DNA from: Panax quinquefolius
Taxonomy: Eukaryota; Streptophyta; Magnoliopsida; Apiales; Araliaceae
Length of the DNA stretch: 64,000 nucleotides
NCBI GenBank assembly: GCA_020205615.1
Contig: CM035173.1
Location: 34,341,280 to 34,405,279, forward strand
Direction: 5' to 3'
The notes beneath the pieces are model-generated. The model did no database searches. It saw nothing but the letters and a program-made list of their open reading frames with translations, and had not been told where the DNA came from. Shown in pieces: positions 1-10,316 of the stretch. The translations under genes were made by a program, and so were the position numbers. Position 1 is the first letter of the stretch. The number at the start of each line of letters is the position of its first letter.

Positions 1-686
1 ATATCTTTGGCCCGTAGTGCAAAAAGATGAATGATTTCAAGAATATCTTTGGCCTCAGAGTAAAAAAGATGAACATGTGTTTAGATGAACATGACTAATC
101 GATGAATATCTTTGGCTCAGTAGTGTAAAAGATGAATATTTGATTCCGTATGTATATCGATTGATGTTACAGGATAAAAGATAGACGATGAACTTTTAAA
201 TTCATACATGAAGATAGTAGTTTGCATTCTCTACTTAACTCTTCTAATGAATTATTATTTTCACTGCATAATATTGATTTAAAATTTGTTGTCTATCAGA
301 TTCTATTAGATTTTTCCCCGTTGAAGACTAACGGTAATTTGTTGTATATTATCTTAGTCATAATATTTTTATCTGGCTAGTTGAGCTCACCCCTTTTCCT
401 TTTTGTTCCATTTTTCTCGTGGAGGCGAGAATATAAGCGAAAGTATTTAGCCTGGGGGTATAGAATGAAGGTTTTAGAGAAAGTTGTTTAGTAGTCCTCA
501 CCATTTTGTAAAATAATGTATCAATAAATGTGATGAGGATTTATTTGAGTATGGATATTGTCAGAAGATAATATTTGTATTCAAACTCACGCTTTTATTG
601 TTGTAATAATAAAGTTGTAGTTGTTTCTCGCACTCATGTAATGACAACTCGGAATGGGGGGTGTATACCTATTTTGGGGCGCCACA
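1..686 (+). mobile_element. 3' part of an LTR, family B, plus orientation
   Basis: This stretch aligns along its length with the last ~675 bp of the intact LTR at 37248-39911, including the closing block ending GGGGCGCCACA at 686. It carries three copies of the ATCTTTG...CAAAGAT hairpin repeat near its left edge. The LTR is cut by the window start, so it could be a solo LTR or the 3' LTR of a longer element. Immediately after 686 the sequence switches to a family B LTR in the opposite orientation, as expected if this plus-oriented LTR was inserted into that one. Confidence 0.75.
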
Positions 687-1338
687 TGTGCGGTTCAGAA
701 AGAGGGCTTTCAATAAGAATTTCTTCTTCATGCGCGCAATTAGGTGACCAAACCTCTCCTTAGATGTAACTTTCTAGACATTGCAATAATGTTATCTAAT
801 AATATTATTCAGATAATATGAATTATTGCTTCGATAATGAAAAATACCGTGTAATGACAATTATTGAAACAACAAAGAATATAAAATATCAACGTTAAAG
901 AATTATTAACTCAATAAAATATCGAATAAAGAATTATCGTAACCATTATCGAGTAAGTGCTTCTTTACGTAAGAATCAACAATTGGTGCAATACCGGTGC
1001 TACCGTGTTTTAACCATTTAGTATTTTAACAAAGATTAATTGTAATAACTACACAACTTATATTTGTCTTTTCTTCATCCAATCGCTTTTCAGTTATGGG
1101 CCCATTACATGATCGCTAGCGTCGTCGTGCATTTAATATTCCCCGACAAAGCATTTAATATTCCACGACTAAACGAATATTCCCCGACAACAATGAATAT
1201 TTTATAACCACTTGCTTATTTTGAAATATTTTGCGTATTTTACCCCTAACTATCCACATTAATCAAATCAACCCTTACTATTTCAAAATAATAAATAGAG
1301 AAAATTAAATTTCATTAATAATAAGTTGGGGTCTTACA
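687..1338 (-). mobile_element. 5' part of an LTR, family B, minus orientation
   Basis: Read on the minus strand it starts at 1338 with TGTAAGACCCCAAC and follows the first ~650 bp of the family B LTRs, as seen at 62959 downward and at 37248 upward. It stops at 687, where the plus-oriented LTR end begins. The remainder would lie left of the window if the plus-oriented copy is a nested insertion. Its own start at 1338 interrupts the 3' LTR of element 1. The short ORF at 575-763 only spans the junction. Confidence 0.75.
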
Positions 1339-1484
1339 AATCGAATATTATATAACAACTTGCGTACTTTGCAAAATTTATAAATATTACCTATAACTAT
1401 AACATTATATCAAATTTATTCCATAATATTCAAAAATGATATTTATAGAAAATTCATTTTTATTCATAAAAGTTGGGGTCTTAC
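1339..1484 (-). repeat. Truncated 3' LTR of element 1 (family A)
   Basis: The 146 bp are nearly identical to 8760-8904, the first part of the 5' LTR of the same element, and start on the minus strand with TGTAAGACCCC at 1484. The LTR is cut at 1338/1339 by a family B LTR in the same orientation. Confidence 0.85.
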
Positions 1485-1497
1485 AATCTCCACTTCT
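1485..1497 (-). other. Polypurine tract of element 1
   Basis: On the minus strand the purine-rich run AAGAAGTGGAGA directly precedes the 3' LTR start TGTAAGACC at 1484. This is the usual position of the plus-strand DNA primer in LTR retrotransposons. Confidence 0.7.
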
Positions 1498-1499
1498 TA

Positions 1500-2299
1500 T
1501 GAAATTTCGCCCTCGAAATTAGGGTACGTACCTGGTATGTCGAAGAGGTGAGGATACCTTGATTTCATTTCAGATTCTAACTCCCAGGTCATTTCCTCAA
1601 CATCCTGGTTCCTCCATTACACTTTGACTTGAGGTATAACCTTGGAGCGTAAAATATGTTCCTTTTTATCCAAGATTTGAACAGGAACCTCTTCATACGT
1701 TAAATCTTCCGCTATTTCGTCCGGTTCTAACTCAATAATATGGTTCGGATCTTTCACATATTTACGTAACATGGATATATGAAAAACGTTATGAACACGA
1801 GACATACTTGGCGGTTAAGCAAGTCTATAGGCTACAGTCCCTACTCGATCGAGGATTAAAAATGGGTCAATGAATCGAGGATTGAGCTTTCCTCTATTTC
1901 CAAATCTCGTAATTCCTTTCCATGGAGCAACACGTAACAACACATGATCTCCAATATCGAATTCCACGTTCTTTCGATGAAGATCAGCATAACTCTTTTG
2001 TCGGTCTTGTGAGGTTTTTATACATTGTCGGATCATTTGAATCTTTTTCGTAGTCATACGTACCAACTCCGATCCCAACAACGTTGTTTCACCCACCTCA
2101 TCCCAGCATACTGGAGAACGACACTTTCTTCCATACAACGCCTCGAATGGAGCCATGCCAATACTTGCTTGATAAATCTGTTATCAGTAGAAAAACTCCA
2201 CCAATGGTAAGAACTTGTCCCAACTTCCCTTGAAGTTAAGGACACGAGTCTTAATAAATCTTCAAGAGTTTGAATAGTCCTCTCTCGATTATCCGTCAT
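1500..2299 (-). pseudogene. Integrase C-terminal part with chromodomain-like tail, element 1
   Basis: Two main open stretches, minus strand 2156-1815 and 1805-1617, carry the integrase C-terminal features: MAPFEALYGRKCRSP, then a basic linker, GDHVLLRVAPWKG, and YRLA followed by VHNVFHISMLRKYV. A stop at about 1614 replaces the residue before WRNQ. Beyond it the frame continues as a chromodomain-like block with TWELESEMKSRYPHLF at about 1525-1590. The region that should carry the catalytic glutamate (about 2299-2220) is in another frame. Chromodomains of this class are thought to tether integration to particular chromatin; here the product would be broken. Confidence 0.75.
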
Positions 2300-3107
2300 G
2301 CTCGAGGATGATAAGTCGAACTAAATAAAAATCTGTGCTCATAGCTTTTTGCAAACAAACCCAAAATCGTGAAGTGAATCTTGGGTCTAGATCGAAACTA
2401 TGGATATTGGCATACCATGCGATCTTACAATCTCGTTTACGACACATACGAGCAAGACGTTCAAGTGTATAAGTTTCTCGTATTGGTAAGAAATGAGCAG
2501 ACTTGGTCAATCTATCAACAATGACCCAAATTGCATTTATGCCTTGAGAAACCCTGGGAAGACCAGTAACGAAATCCATAGTAATGTGCTCCCACTTCCA
2601 TTTTGGAATTTCAAGTGGTTGCAATGGACCTTTTGGTACTTGATGCTCCACTTTGACTCGTTGACAAGTTAGACACCTTGAGATAAATAGCGTTATCTCT
2701 CTCTTCATATTGCTCCACCAAAATGTATGACGAAGATCACGATACATTTTGGTACTCCCAGGATGGATTACAAACGGTGTGTTGTGCGCCTCCATCATGA
2801 TTTTATACTTTAAATCAGGGTCATTGTGAACACAAAGTCTGGAGTTGACTCGAAGTATTCCTTCTTCACCGATTCTTGCTTCTGGCATAGCACCTTCTTG
2901 TATTTTCTTCTTCATATGCATCAGCTTTAGGTCTGTAGCTTGAGCAGCTTTAACTTTATCGATTAAATTCGGTTCTACTCGTATATTCGCCATCATCACA
3001 TGGGTCCCTTGAGTCTTTAATTCTATCTCCATCCTTTGCAAGTCATACAAGATGGACCTTTGCGTTGACAATATCGCACTTGTACCGCGATATGATCTTC
3101 TACTCAA
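2289..3107 (-). pseudogene. Integrase zinc-binding and core domain, element 1
   Basis: The open frame encodes the HHCC zinc-binding module: His at residues 108 and 115 ([15 protein letters not shown]) and Cys at 145 and 148 (CLTC). The start of the catalytic core follows (ITMDFVTGLP, catalytic Asp at about 178) and then VIVDRLTKSAHFLPI. After about residue 217 (ETYTLERLARM) the frame is damaged, although the DPRFTSRFW block of the second catalytic region remains recognisable. The family inserts the retroelement cDNA into the chromosome. The break makes this copy inactive. Confidence 0.8.
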
Positions 3108-3176
3108 TGCAATCGCCTACCACGCTTGCTTTTCGAGAATGGTATTGGATGGTATGATCATAAACTTTCAACAGAT

Positions 3177-4475
3177 TCAAGCCAACGTCATTGTCGATAT
3201 TGAGTTCTTTTGAGTGAAGAAATATTTGAGGCTTTTATGATCCGTAAAGATCTCCACTTTCTCCCCATACAAGTAATGCCTCCAAATTTTAAGTGCGAAG
3301 ACAACAACTGCCAACTCTAGATCATGAGTAGGATAATTCTTCTCATATTCTTTTAGTTGTCGAGAGGCATAGGCTATGACTTTTCCATGTTGCATGAGAA
3401 CACATCCTAACCCCTTGCCTGAAGCATCACTATAGATGACAAATCCCTCAGAGCCAAATGGTATTGTCAGAACAGGTGCTGAAATGAGTCTTTTTTTGAG
3501 TTCTTGAAAACTCTTCTCACATTCCTCGTTCCAATAGAATTTTGTATCTTTCCGAGTTAGCTGAGTTAAGGGAGTAACAATTCGAGAAAACCCTTCTACG
3601 AATCTCCGATAATAACCAGCTAAGCCGAGAAAGCTACATACTTCGGTCACTGATTTAGGTTGCTCCCAGCTTTGAATGGCTTCAATCTTTGTAGGGTCAA
3701 CAGATATTCCATGACTTGATACCACGTGTCCAAGGAATGCTACTTCCTCAATCCAGAACTCGCATTTCTTCAACTTGGCATAAAGCTTATATTCACGAAG
3801 CTTTTGGAGTATCAGCCTAAAGTGTTGCTCATGATCTTCACGGGTTTTGGAATAAATAAGGATGTCATCAATAAAGACGACCACAAAGTGATCCAAATAT
3901 TCTTTGAATATTCGGTTCATCATATCCATGAAGGCAGCAGAAGCATTAGTCAATCCAAAAGAAATGACTAGGAATTCATAATACCCATACCGAGTTCGAA
4001 AAGCCGTCTTTAGAATATCATCGGTTCTAATCTTCAATTGGTGATATCCGGAACGAAGATCAATCTTTGAAAAGAATTTGGCGCCTTGCAACTGGTCAAA
4101 CAGGTCATCAATACGTGGCAATGGGTACCTATTTTTGATGGTGACATGATTTAACTCCCGATAATCAATACAAAGTCGCATACTCCCATCTTTCTTCTTC
4201 ACGAATAGAACAGGAGCTCCCCAAGGAGAAATACTAGGACGAATAAAGTCAATGTCTAACAATTCCTGCAGTTGGGTCTTTAACTCCCGAAGTTCAATAG
4301 GAGCCATTTGATATGGGGCTTTGGAAATGGGTTTTGTACCAGGTTCAAGGTCGATACAAAATTCAATTTCACGTTCTGGGGGTAGGCCAGGAAGTTCTTC
4401 AGGGAATACGTCAGGAAATTCATTAACAATGTATTTTTGTTTAGATCCGTGACATGAGTTAAGAAAGCTTGACAT
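3177..4475 (-). pseudogene. Reverse transcriptase and RNase H, element 1
   Basis: This is the best-preserved retroelement frame in the window, 432 codons. Residues ~75-260 form the reverse transcriptase, with [30 protein letters not shown] (Asp139) and the catalytic box [12 protein letters not shown] (FIDD at 201-204). RNase H follows with [10 protein letters not shown] (Asp350), [19 protein letters not shown] (Glu387) and [11 protein letters not shown] (Asp412). At about 3205 a base lost relative to element 2 shifts the frame and separates RNase H from integrase. The true polyprotein start lies upstream; the first Met here is internal. Confidence 0.88.
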
Positions 4476-4559
4476 CCGTTTTTCAATAAATGAATAGCTT
4501 TATGGCTTGAGATGACAGTGATTGATTTTAATGGTTTGGTTGCTTGAATTCGCATAATA

Positions 4560-4890
4560 GGTTGATTAGGAATATGAAAGCTAACAACCTTACAAAAACA
4601 ATCAATTTTTGCATGATGAGTAGTTAACCAATCAATCCTAGAATTACGTCAAATGCAAGTATTTTCAATGAAATAAGGTCGACAGGTAATGTGAGGGTAC
4701 CTATTTGAACCAAACAAGAGTTATAAACAGTGGATGTAATGAAGGTTTCTCCCAACGGAGTTTCAACAGATAAGACAAAGTCTAATTTCTCCGTAGTCAA
4801 ATTTAAACGTTGAGTGCAAGTAGGAGAAATAAAAGAATGGGTAGAACCGATATCAAAAAAGGTATATACTTCACTAGAATTTATGATAAG
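4560..4890 (-). pseudogene. Retropepsin-like protease, element 1
   Basis: On the minus strand, the peptide after VYTFF reads DIGSTHSFISPTC, followed by the LSVETPLGETFITS block also present in elements 2 and 3. The catalytic triad of retropepsins is DTG or DSG; here the middle residue is Ile, which should abolish activity. The frame is open in pieces and continues towards the reverse transcriptase leader at about 4555-4480. Confidence 0.7.
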
Positions 4891-6121
4891 CTTACCCGTG
4901 ATGACCTCGTTCGGGTTCCTTGCTTTCTAGGAGGTCACGACAAACGCTCTCCCTTGAACAACCGATTTTATCTTGTCTGGGACGACCTTTGCTGCCTCCA
5001 TCCCAGCTGGACTTGTCTTCGGTGCACGATAAAATCGGGCCAGGTGTCCTTCTCTTCCACAATTGTAACACGCTTTGGAGGGCATCGCACAGTTTGGACT
5101 GATGTGTCCCTCCCCACCACATTTAAAGTTTATGATAGGTGGTCGTTCTCCTTCCTTAACGACAGGTGCTGATGCTGACGTCTTTCCATCATTGTTGAAT
5201 CTTCTTTTCTTGAAATTACCATTATTATTATTTTGGCCATGATTACCACCGAAGTGGTTACCATTTCTGGCATGTTGATTCCCTCCACGCTTATTGTCAC
5301 CGCTTCGATGACTGCTATCAATGGTATTATCATTTTACCGGCTGCTCTCTTTTGGTTGGGTTGACTAATTATCACGCTCCAATAACAGAGCCCTATTAAC
5401 AACATCTGAATATAAACACAGTTTATGAGAGATAAGATATTGACGTATCTCTGGTTTCAAACCTCTTAGAAACATTCGCGTCATTCTCTTTTCATTATCA
5501 ACCAAATGGGACGCAAACCGGGACAGCTCGTAAAACTTGGCTTTGTACTGTGACACGGTCATGTTGTTTTGTTCCAGTTTAATGAACTCTACCTCTTTCA
5601 TGTGACGAATACTTTCGGGAAAGTACTTGTCATTGAACAGTTCTTGGAACTTCTCCCAAGACATCTTTAGTGTTGTTGCGAGTTGAGTACGTAATCTGAT
5701 TCCCACCAAGAATTGCCTGCCCGCACCGCAACATGAAAGTGGCAAAGGGAACATTTTGCTCCTCGGAGCAACCCAAGACATCAAATATCTTGTTGATCTG
5801 CTTTATCCACGTCTCCGCCTTAAGTGGTTTTGGCTCTCCAAAAAACTCCGGTGCTCCCAGCTCCTTGAACTCTTTGGCGATGACCGTCCGAGAGTTGCCA
5901 GTGTTTCCACATGTATTTTGGACAGGAGCCACTCTCGCCAGATGTTGCATGAATTGCATGAAGCCTCGGAACATTCCATCGTTCATCATTTGGTCAGTGT
6001 TGTTGTTTGCATTAGGATTGTCGTCTTCCTGATGCACATTATCCTGATTATTGATCTGTGGAGACTCAACGGTCTCCTGTGCTCCATTGATGTTCTCAAA
6101 ATTCTCGGATGCCATTTTCAA
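4890..6121 (-). pseudogene. Gag, element 1
   Basis: The frame starts at 6121 and contains AETWIKQINKIFDVLGCSEE (retrotransposon gag domain). It shifts near 5700 and continues as MSWEKFQELFNDKYFPESIR, TVSQYKAKFYELSRFA and RGLKPEIRQYLISH to 5365. After another break comes the nucleocapsid part, with a CCHC knuckle (CFKCGGEGHIS) and a second knuckle CYNCGREGHLARFY whose final Cys is Tyr. Gag forms the virus-like particle and binds RNA. At least two frameshifts interrupt it. Plus-strand ORFs over this interval are shadows. Confidence 0.8.
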
Positions 6122-6285
6122 ATACTGTCACAAAATAAGGGTTAATTAACATATGACATATTATCCCTATACTCTGACCGACCAATTAAATAACAAATAA
6201 ACTTAAGTAGGTCATACTAGCGAAGGAATTCTCAAATCTCTCCCTCCTAGTTCTTATCTCACATCTCACTAGGATCATATCCTAA

Positions 6286-6300
6286 AGCTTTGATATTAAC
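6286..6300 (-). other. Primer binding site, element 1
   Basis: Read on the minus strand, ATATCAAAGC follows the LTR end GGGCGTCA within a few bases. It corresponds to the TTGGTATCAAAGC site of elements 2 and 3, which matches the 3' end of plant initiator tRNA-Met, with one or two substitutions here. Confidence 0.75.
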
Positions 6301-8904
6301 CATGACGCCCCAAAATAGGTATACATCACCCATCTTGAGTCGTCAAATACATGGTACTAAATTCAAATACAACTTGATTATACAACGATCGTGTAAAATA
6401 AGACAAAATACATCTTTGTGAGTTTTAATACAAATATTGTCATCTAGACAATATCCACACTCAATTTAGTCCTTATTACATTTATTATCACACTATTTAA
6501 TGAGAATAGTGAGGACTACTAAGACACCATCTGGGACCATCACTCCGTTTCCGACTAGTCTCTTGCCACGTTCTCATTTCTCAAGAAGAAACGGTGAAAG
6601 AAAGGGTGACCTCAACTAGCCCAAGAAGAAATATTATGACTAAGATAATGCGAGAATAAATTATCATTAGTCCTCAATGATGTTAAACCGATAAAATACA
6701 ATAGACATCAAGTTTAACAATGAAATAAACATGTCAATCCATTAAAAGTAGAGAATAAAATCTACTATCTTTTATGATTTAAAAGGTTTTCATCACTTTT
6801 ATCATTTGAGACAAATTTTAATAAATAATCCACATCATCCCCGCACTATGGCCAAGGATATTCATTAGGTCACGACCACAAATTATACATGCACTACGGG
6901 CAAGGATATTTGTGTATTCATCAATGGTCATGATCATGCCAATAAGCATCCATCAATGCACTTCGCATAAATGAGGACTTTTACCACATCATTTGTAACA
7001 TTACTACCATGATTACAATCGAATAATCCTCGGTCATAATCATACCAAGTCTATCTATGCACTACAGGCCACAGATGACTTTCAAAAATAATATAAACAT
7101 GAGGATGATGACAATGATATAAGAATTCAATAAAACAATTTCAAGAATTAATTTATTCAGGAACTAATAACGTCCAAATTGTCAACATGATACTTCTTTG
7201 TAAAGTAAATTTCAAGAATGCTCAGGAGAATATTTCCATGAAAAGATACTGAATGAAGCGCAAATATCAAGAATATTCCACTAATTTCATGGAGTGTAGA
7301 AGTCAAAACTTTAACCAACTGAGTATAATAAAAAATGGAATAACAAAAGAAATCACCATGCATGCGGTACTTCGCATAGAAAAGTTATTCCATCAGAATA
7401 ATAAATAACGGAACCAGGTCAGGCATAATATGCACCGACAAGATATTCCAACAAAATAATAAAGAATGGAATACAATAGAAATCACCATGCATGCGGTAC
7501 TTCGCATAGACAGGTTATTCCAATAGAATACTAAATGACGGAACCAGGTCAGGTGAAATTCACACCAACAGGATGTTCCAATGAGAATAATAAAGAGCGG
7601 AACCAGTCCCAAGATAAAGCATGCATGGATATTCCAATGTAATAATAAAGAGGCGGAACCAGTGCGGCGTAAAAGATGATGAGGATATTCTAACAGAATA
7701 ATAAAGAATGGAATCTGAAGAATTTCACCAAGTATGGGTAGCTTGGCGATATCTGAGTTATTCCAACAGAATAATAAAGATGGAATAATAGAAGTTCTCT
7801 TTCATGAATACAAAAGAAATAATACCCTTACCGTAAAAAAAACATGATATCGGAGTAGTGAAATAAGAATAATTTTCTTCATTCTCTATATAGTGTTTCT
7901 CTCAGTAGTTTCGGTGAATTAAGTAAGAAATAATGAAGGAATGAGCTTCTATTTATAGAAGAATGGAATGAATAGTAATCAATCCATGAATCTGTCCAGA
8001 TTGATTTACTTTAATAGTAAGCGGTCCATATTTAAAGCAAAATCTTTTAAATAAAATATAATATATTCTATTTATAATATAATAAAACGAATAACTTTTT
8101 AAAAAAAATTATTATGCAAGCACTATGCATAATAAAATATAATATATTCTAATTATTGTCTAATAAAAGCAGATAACTTTATAAAAGTATTACATTTTTA
8201 TATAAAAAGATTTTACTATTAGCCTAATAAAACGAATAACTTTATAAAAGTATTCTATTTTATATAAAAAGTTTTTCTGCTTTTATTACGTTAATAATAT
8301 GAATAAAACAAAACATCATCATCATTATTATTATTCACACTATTAATCGACATGCGTCGCTCCTGGAAAGAGGGGCTTTCCAATAAGGATTTCTCCTATG
8401 GCGCCAGCAATTAGGTGACCAAACCTCTCCTCGCGTAACTTCTAGACATCATTAATAATGCAAATAATAATATTAACAACTTCGTCATCTCAATTATTGA
8501 TTTAATAACATATAAAATATCGACAATAATTGAATCAAACTGGGTGACTTCTCACATAAGCATTAATAATCAATACCGTGTGCTACTATGCAACCACGCA
8601 TATTACTGTACTTTTACTACCGAGTAGTTCAACAGTATCAACGGTAAAACTTCCGTCGTTATTTTGATAAAAATATTTTTATCATTTTCTCAATCCGACA
8701 ATAATTCTGTTGTGGGGTCCACTAATGATTATGTCGTCGTACGAATATTCTCTGACCAATCGAATATTATATAACAACTTGCGTACTTTGCAAAATTTAT
8801 AAATATTACCCACAACTATAACATTATATCAAATTTATTCCATAATATTCAAAAATGATATTTATAGAAAATTCATTTTTATTCATAAAAGTTGGGGTCT
8901 TACA
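6301..8904 (-). repeat. 5' LTR of element 1 (family A)
   Basis: This 2.6 kb LTR starts on the minus strand with TGTAAGACCCCAACTTTTAT at 8904 and ends near 6301 with TATTTTGGGGCGTCA. It matches the plus-oriented LTR 13841-16456 along its length. It carries a TATA box at 7950-7957. Downstream in transcription, at about 7180-7800, it has an array of repeats with the arms TATTCCA and TGGAATA plus several CATGCATG motifs. The short ORFs within it are not supported as genes. Confidence 0.88.
7950..7957 (-). promoter_or_regulatory. LTR TATA box (element 1)
   Basis: TATAAATA on the minus strand in the context CTATAAATAGAAGC, at the same place as in the family A LTRs at 14814 and 63008. This is the probable element promoter. 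Confidence 0.65.
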
Positions 8905-9250
8905 CTATTCACGAGTTACTATTCACAGGTTACTATTCACCCAGTTACTATTCACTCTAGTATTATTCACTCGGGTATTCGGGGCACTTTTTGTGTCGGA
9001 GTACTATTCACGAGTTACTATTCATGAGTTACTATTCACTCTAGTATTATTCGCTCGGGTATTCGGGGCACTTTTTGTGCCGGAGCACTATTCACGAGTT
9101 ACTATTCACGGGTTACTATTCACCCAGTTACTATTCACTCTAGTATTATTCACTCGAGTATTTGGGACACTTTTCATGATAGGGTACTATTCACGAGGTA
9201 CTATTCCTGAAGTACTATTCACAGGGTACTATTCACGGGGTACTATTCAC
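8905..9250 (+). repeat. TTACTATTCAC short tandem array
   Basis: About twenty degenerate copies of a unit around TTACTATTCACGAG, arranged in three larger repeats of ~110-120 bp that each include TATTCGGGGCACTTTTTGTG. The same motif, or its complement GTGAATAGTAAC, recurs in the other LTRs at about 33130-33300, 38870-38990, 53140-53195, 54380-54560 and 61140-61340. Confidence 0.8.
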
Positions 9251-10129
9251 CCAAAAAATATATTTCTTTTATGTCCAAATTATTTTTGGTACATAAATAT
9301 TATTCTTGAATTTTACTCCACAAAGCAGTATCATGTTGACAATTTGGATATTATTAAACTCTGGATAAATTTAAAGTCTTTAATATTTTTCCTTGATTTC
9401 GTTTGATTAATGCTTATATCATTGTCATCATCCTCATGCTTATATTATGATGAAAGTCATCTTTGGCTTACGTGCAAAGATGGACTGTTGATTATTGGTT
9501 TTATAGTTGTATATCTTTGGCTTACGTGCAAAGATGGACAGGTGTATGACATGATCATAACCACTGGTGATAATAACGAATATCATTGGCCCATAGTGCA
9601 TGGATAATTCGATGATGTGATTGGCAGGATAATTCGATGATGTGATTGGCCCATAAAAGATAGTAGATTTTATTCTCTACTTGACTCTTTTAATGGATTG
9701 CATGTTCCGCTGCAGTTAAACTTGATGTCTATTATATTTTATTAGTTTAACACTGTTGAGGACTAATGATAATTTATTCTGTATTATCTTAGTTATAATA
9801 TTTCTTACTGGGCTAGTTGAGCTCACCCTTTCTTTCACTGTTCTATTTAGGAAATGAGAACGTAGTCGGGACTAGTCGGGGAACGGAGTGATGGTCCGAG
9901 ATGGTGTCTTAGTAGTCCTCAATATTCTGTTAAATAGTGTGATAATAAATGTAATGAGGACTAAATTGAGTGTGGACATTGTCTAGATGACAATATTTGT
10001 ATTAAAACTCACAGCATGTATTTTGTCGTATTTTACATTTACATTGTATAATCAAGTTGTATTTGAATTTAGTACCATGTATTTGACGACTCAAGATGGG
10101 TGATGTATACCTATTTTGGGGGAGACACA
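8905..10129 (+). repeat. Truncated 5' LTR of element 2
   Basis: The last ~500 bp (about 9640-10129) are nearly identical to 15930-16456 of the 3' LTR, ending TATACCTATTTTGGGGG plus a short variant tail. The 5' portion is cut at 8904/8905 by element 1. The surviving upstream part (8905-9250) is an array of TTACTATTCAC(G) repeats instead of the TATTCCA array of the 3' LTR, so the two LTRs differ in their repeat region. The open frame at 8855-9406 is produced by this array and is not taken as a gene. Confidence 0.78.
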
Positions 10130-10130
10130 G

Positions 10131-10145
10131 TTGGTATCAAAGCTT
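10131..10145 (+). other. Primer binding site, element 2
   Basis: TTGGTATCAAAGCTT begins two bases after the 5' LTR end and matches the initiator tRNA-Met 3' end used by most plant LTR retrotransposons, with AAAGC where the usual form is AGAGC. Confidence 0.8.
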
Positions 10146-10316
10146 AGGGATATGATCCCTGGCTGAGATGTGAGATAAGAACTAGGAGGGGAGAGACGGG
10201 GAATTCCTTTGCTAGTATGACCTATCTAAGTTTATTTGGTATTTAATTGGACGATCAGAGTATAGGGATAATATGTGATATGTTAATTAACCCTTATTTT
10301 GTGGCAGTATTTGAAA

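Larger units (their letters stand above)
1339..8904 (-). mobile_element. Ty3/gypsy chromovirus, element 1 (Del/Tekay-like), decayed
   Basis: In order on the minus strand: a complete 5' LTR (6301-8904), primer binding site, gag, protease, reverse transcriptase, RNase H, integrase with a chromodomain-like tail, polypurine tract, and a 3' LTR cut to 146 bp (1339-1484). The gene order with integrase after RNase H defines Ty3/gypsy. The long LTRs, the integrase tail (VHNVFHISMLRKYVKDPNH) and the terminal WRNQ...TWELE block are typical of the Del/Tekay chromovirus group. Several frameshifts and stops make it non-functional. It abuts element 2 at 8904/8905 with no spacer, so it probably inserted into the 5' LTR of element 2. 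Confidence 0.88.

Noticed and set aside
575..763. 62-codon frame at the LTR junction
   Set aside because: It crosses the 686/687 junction of two opposed LTR pieces.
4810..6145. Plus-strand open frames over element 1 gag and protease
   Set aside because: Antisense shadows of the retroelement frames.
8855..9406. A 183-codon open frame
   Set aside because: Produced by the TTACTATTCAC array and the LTR junction; it spans the boundary between two elements.
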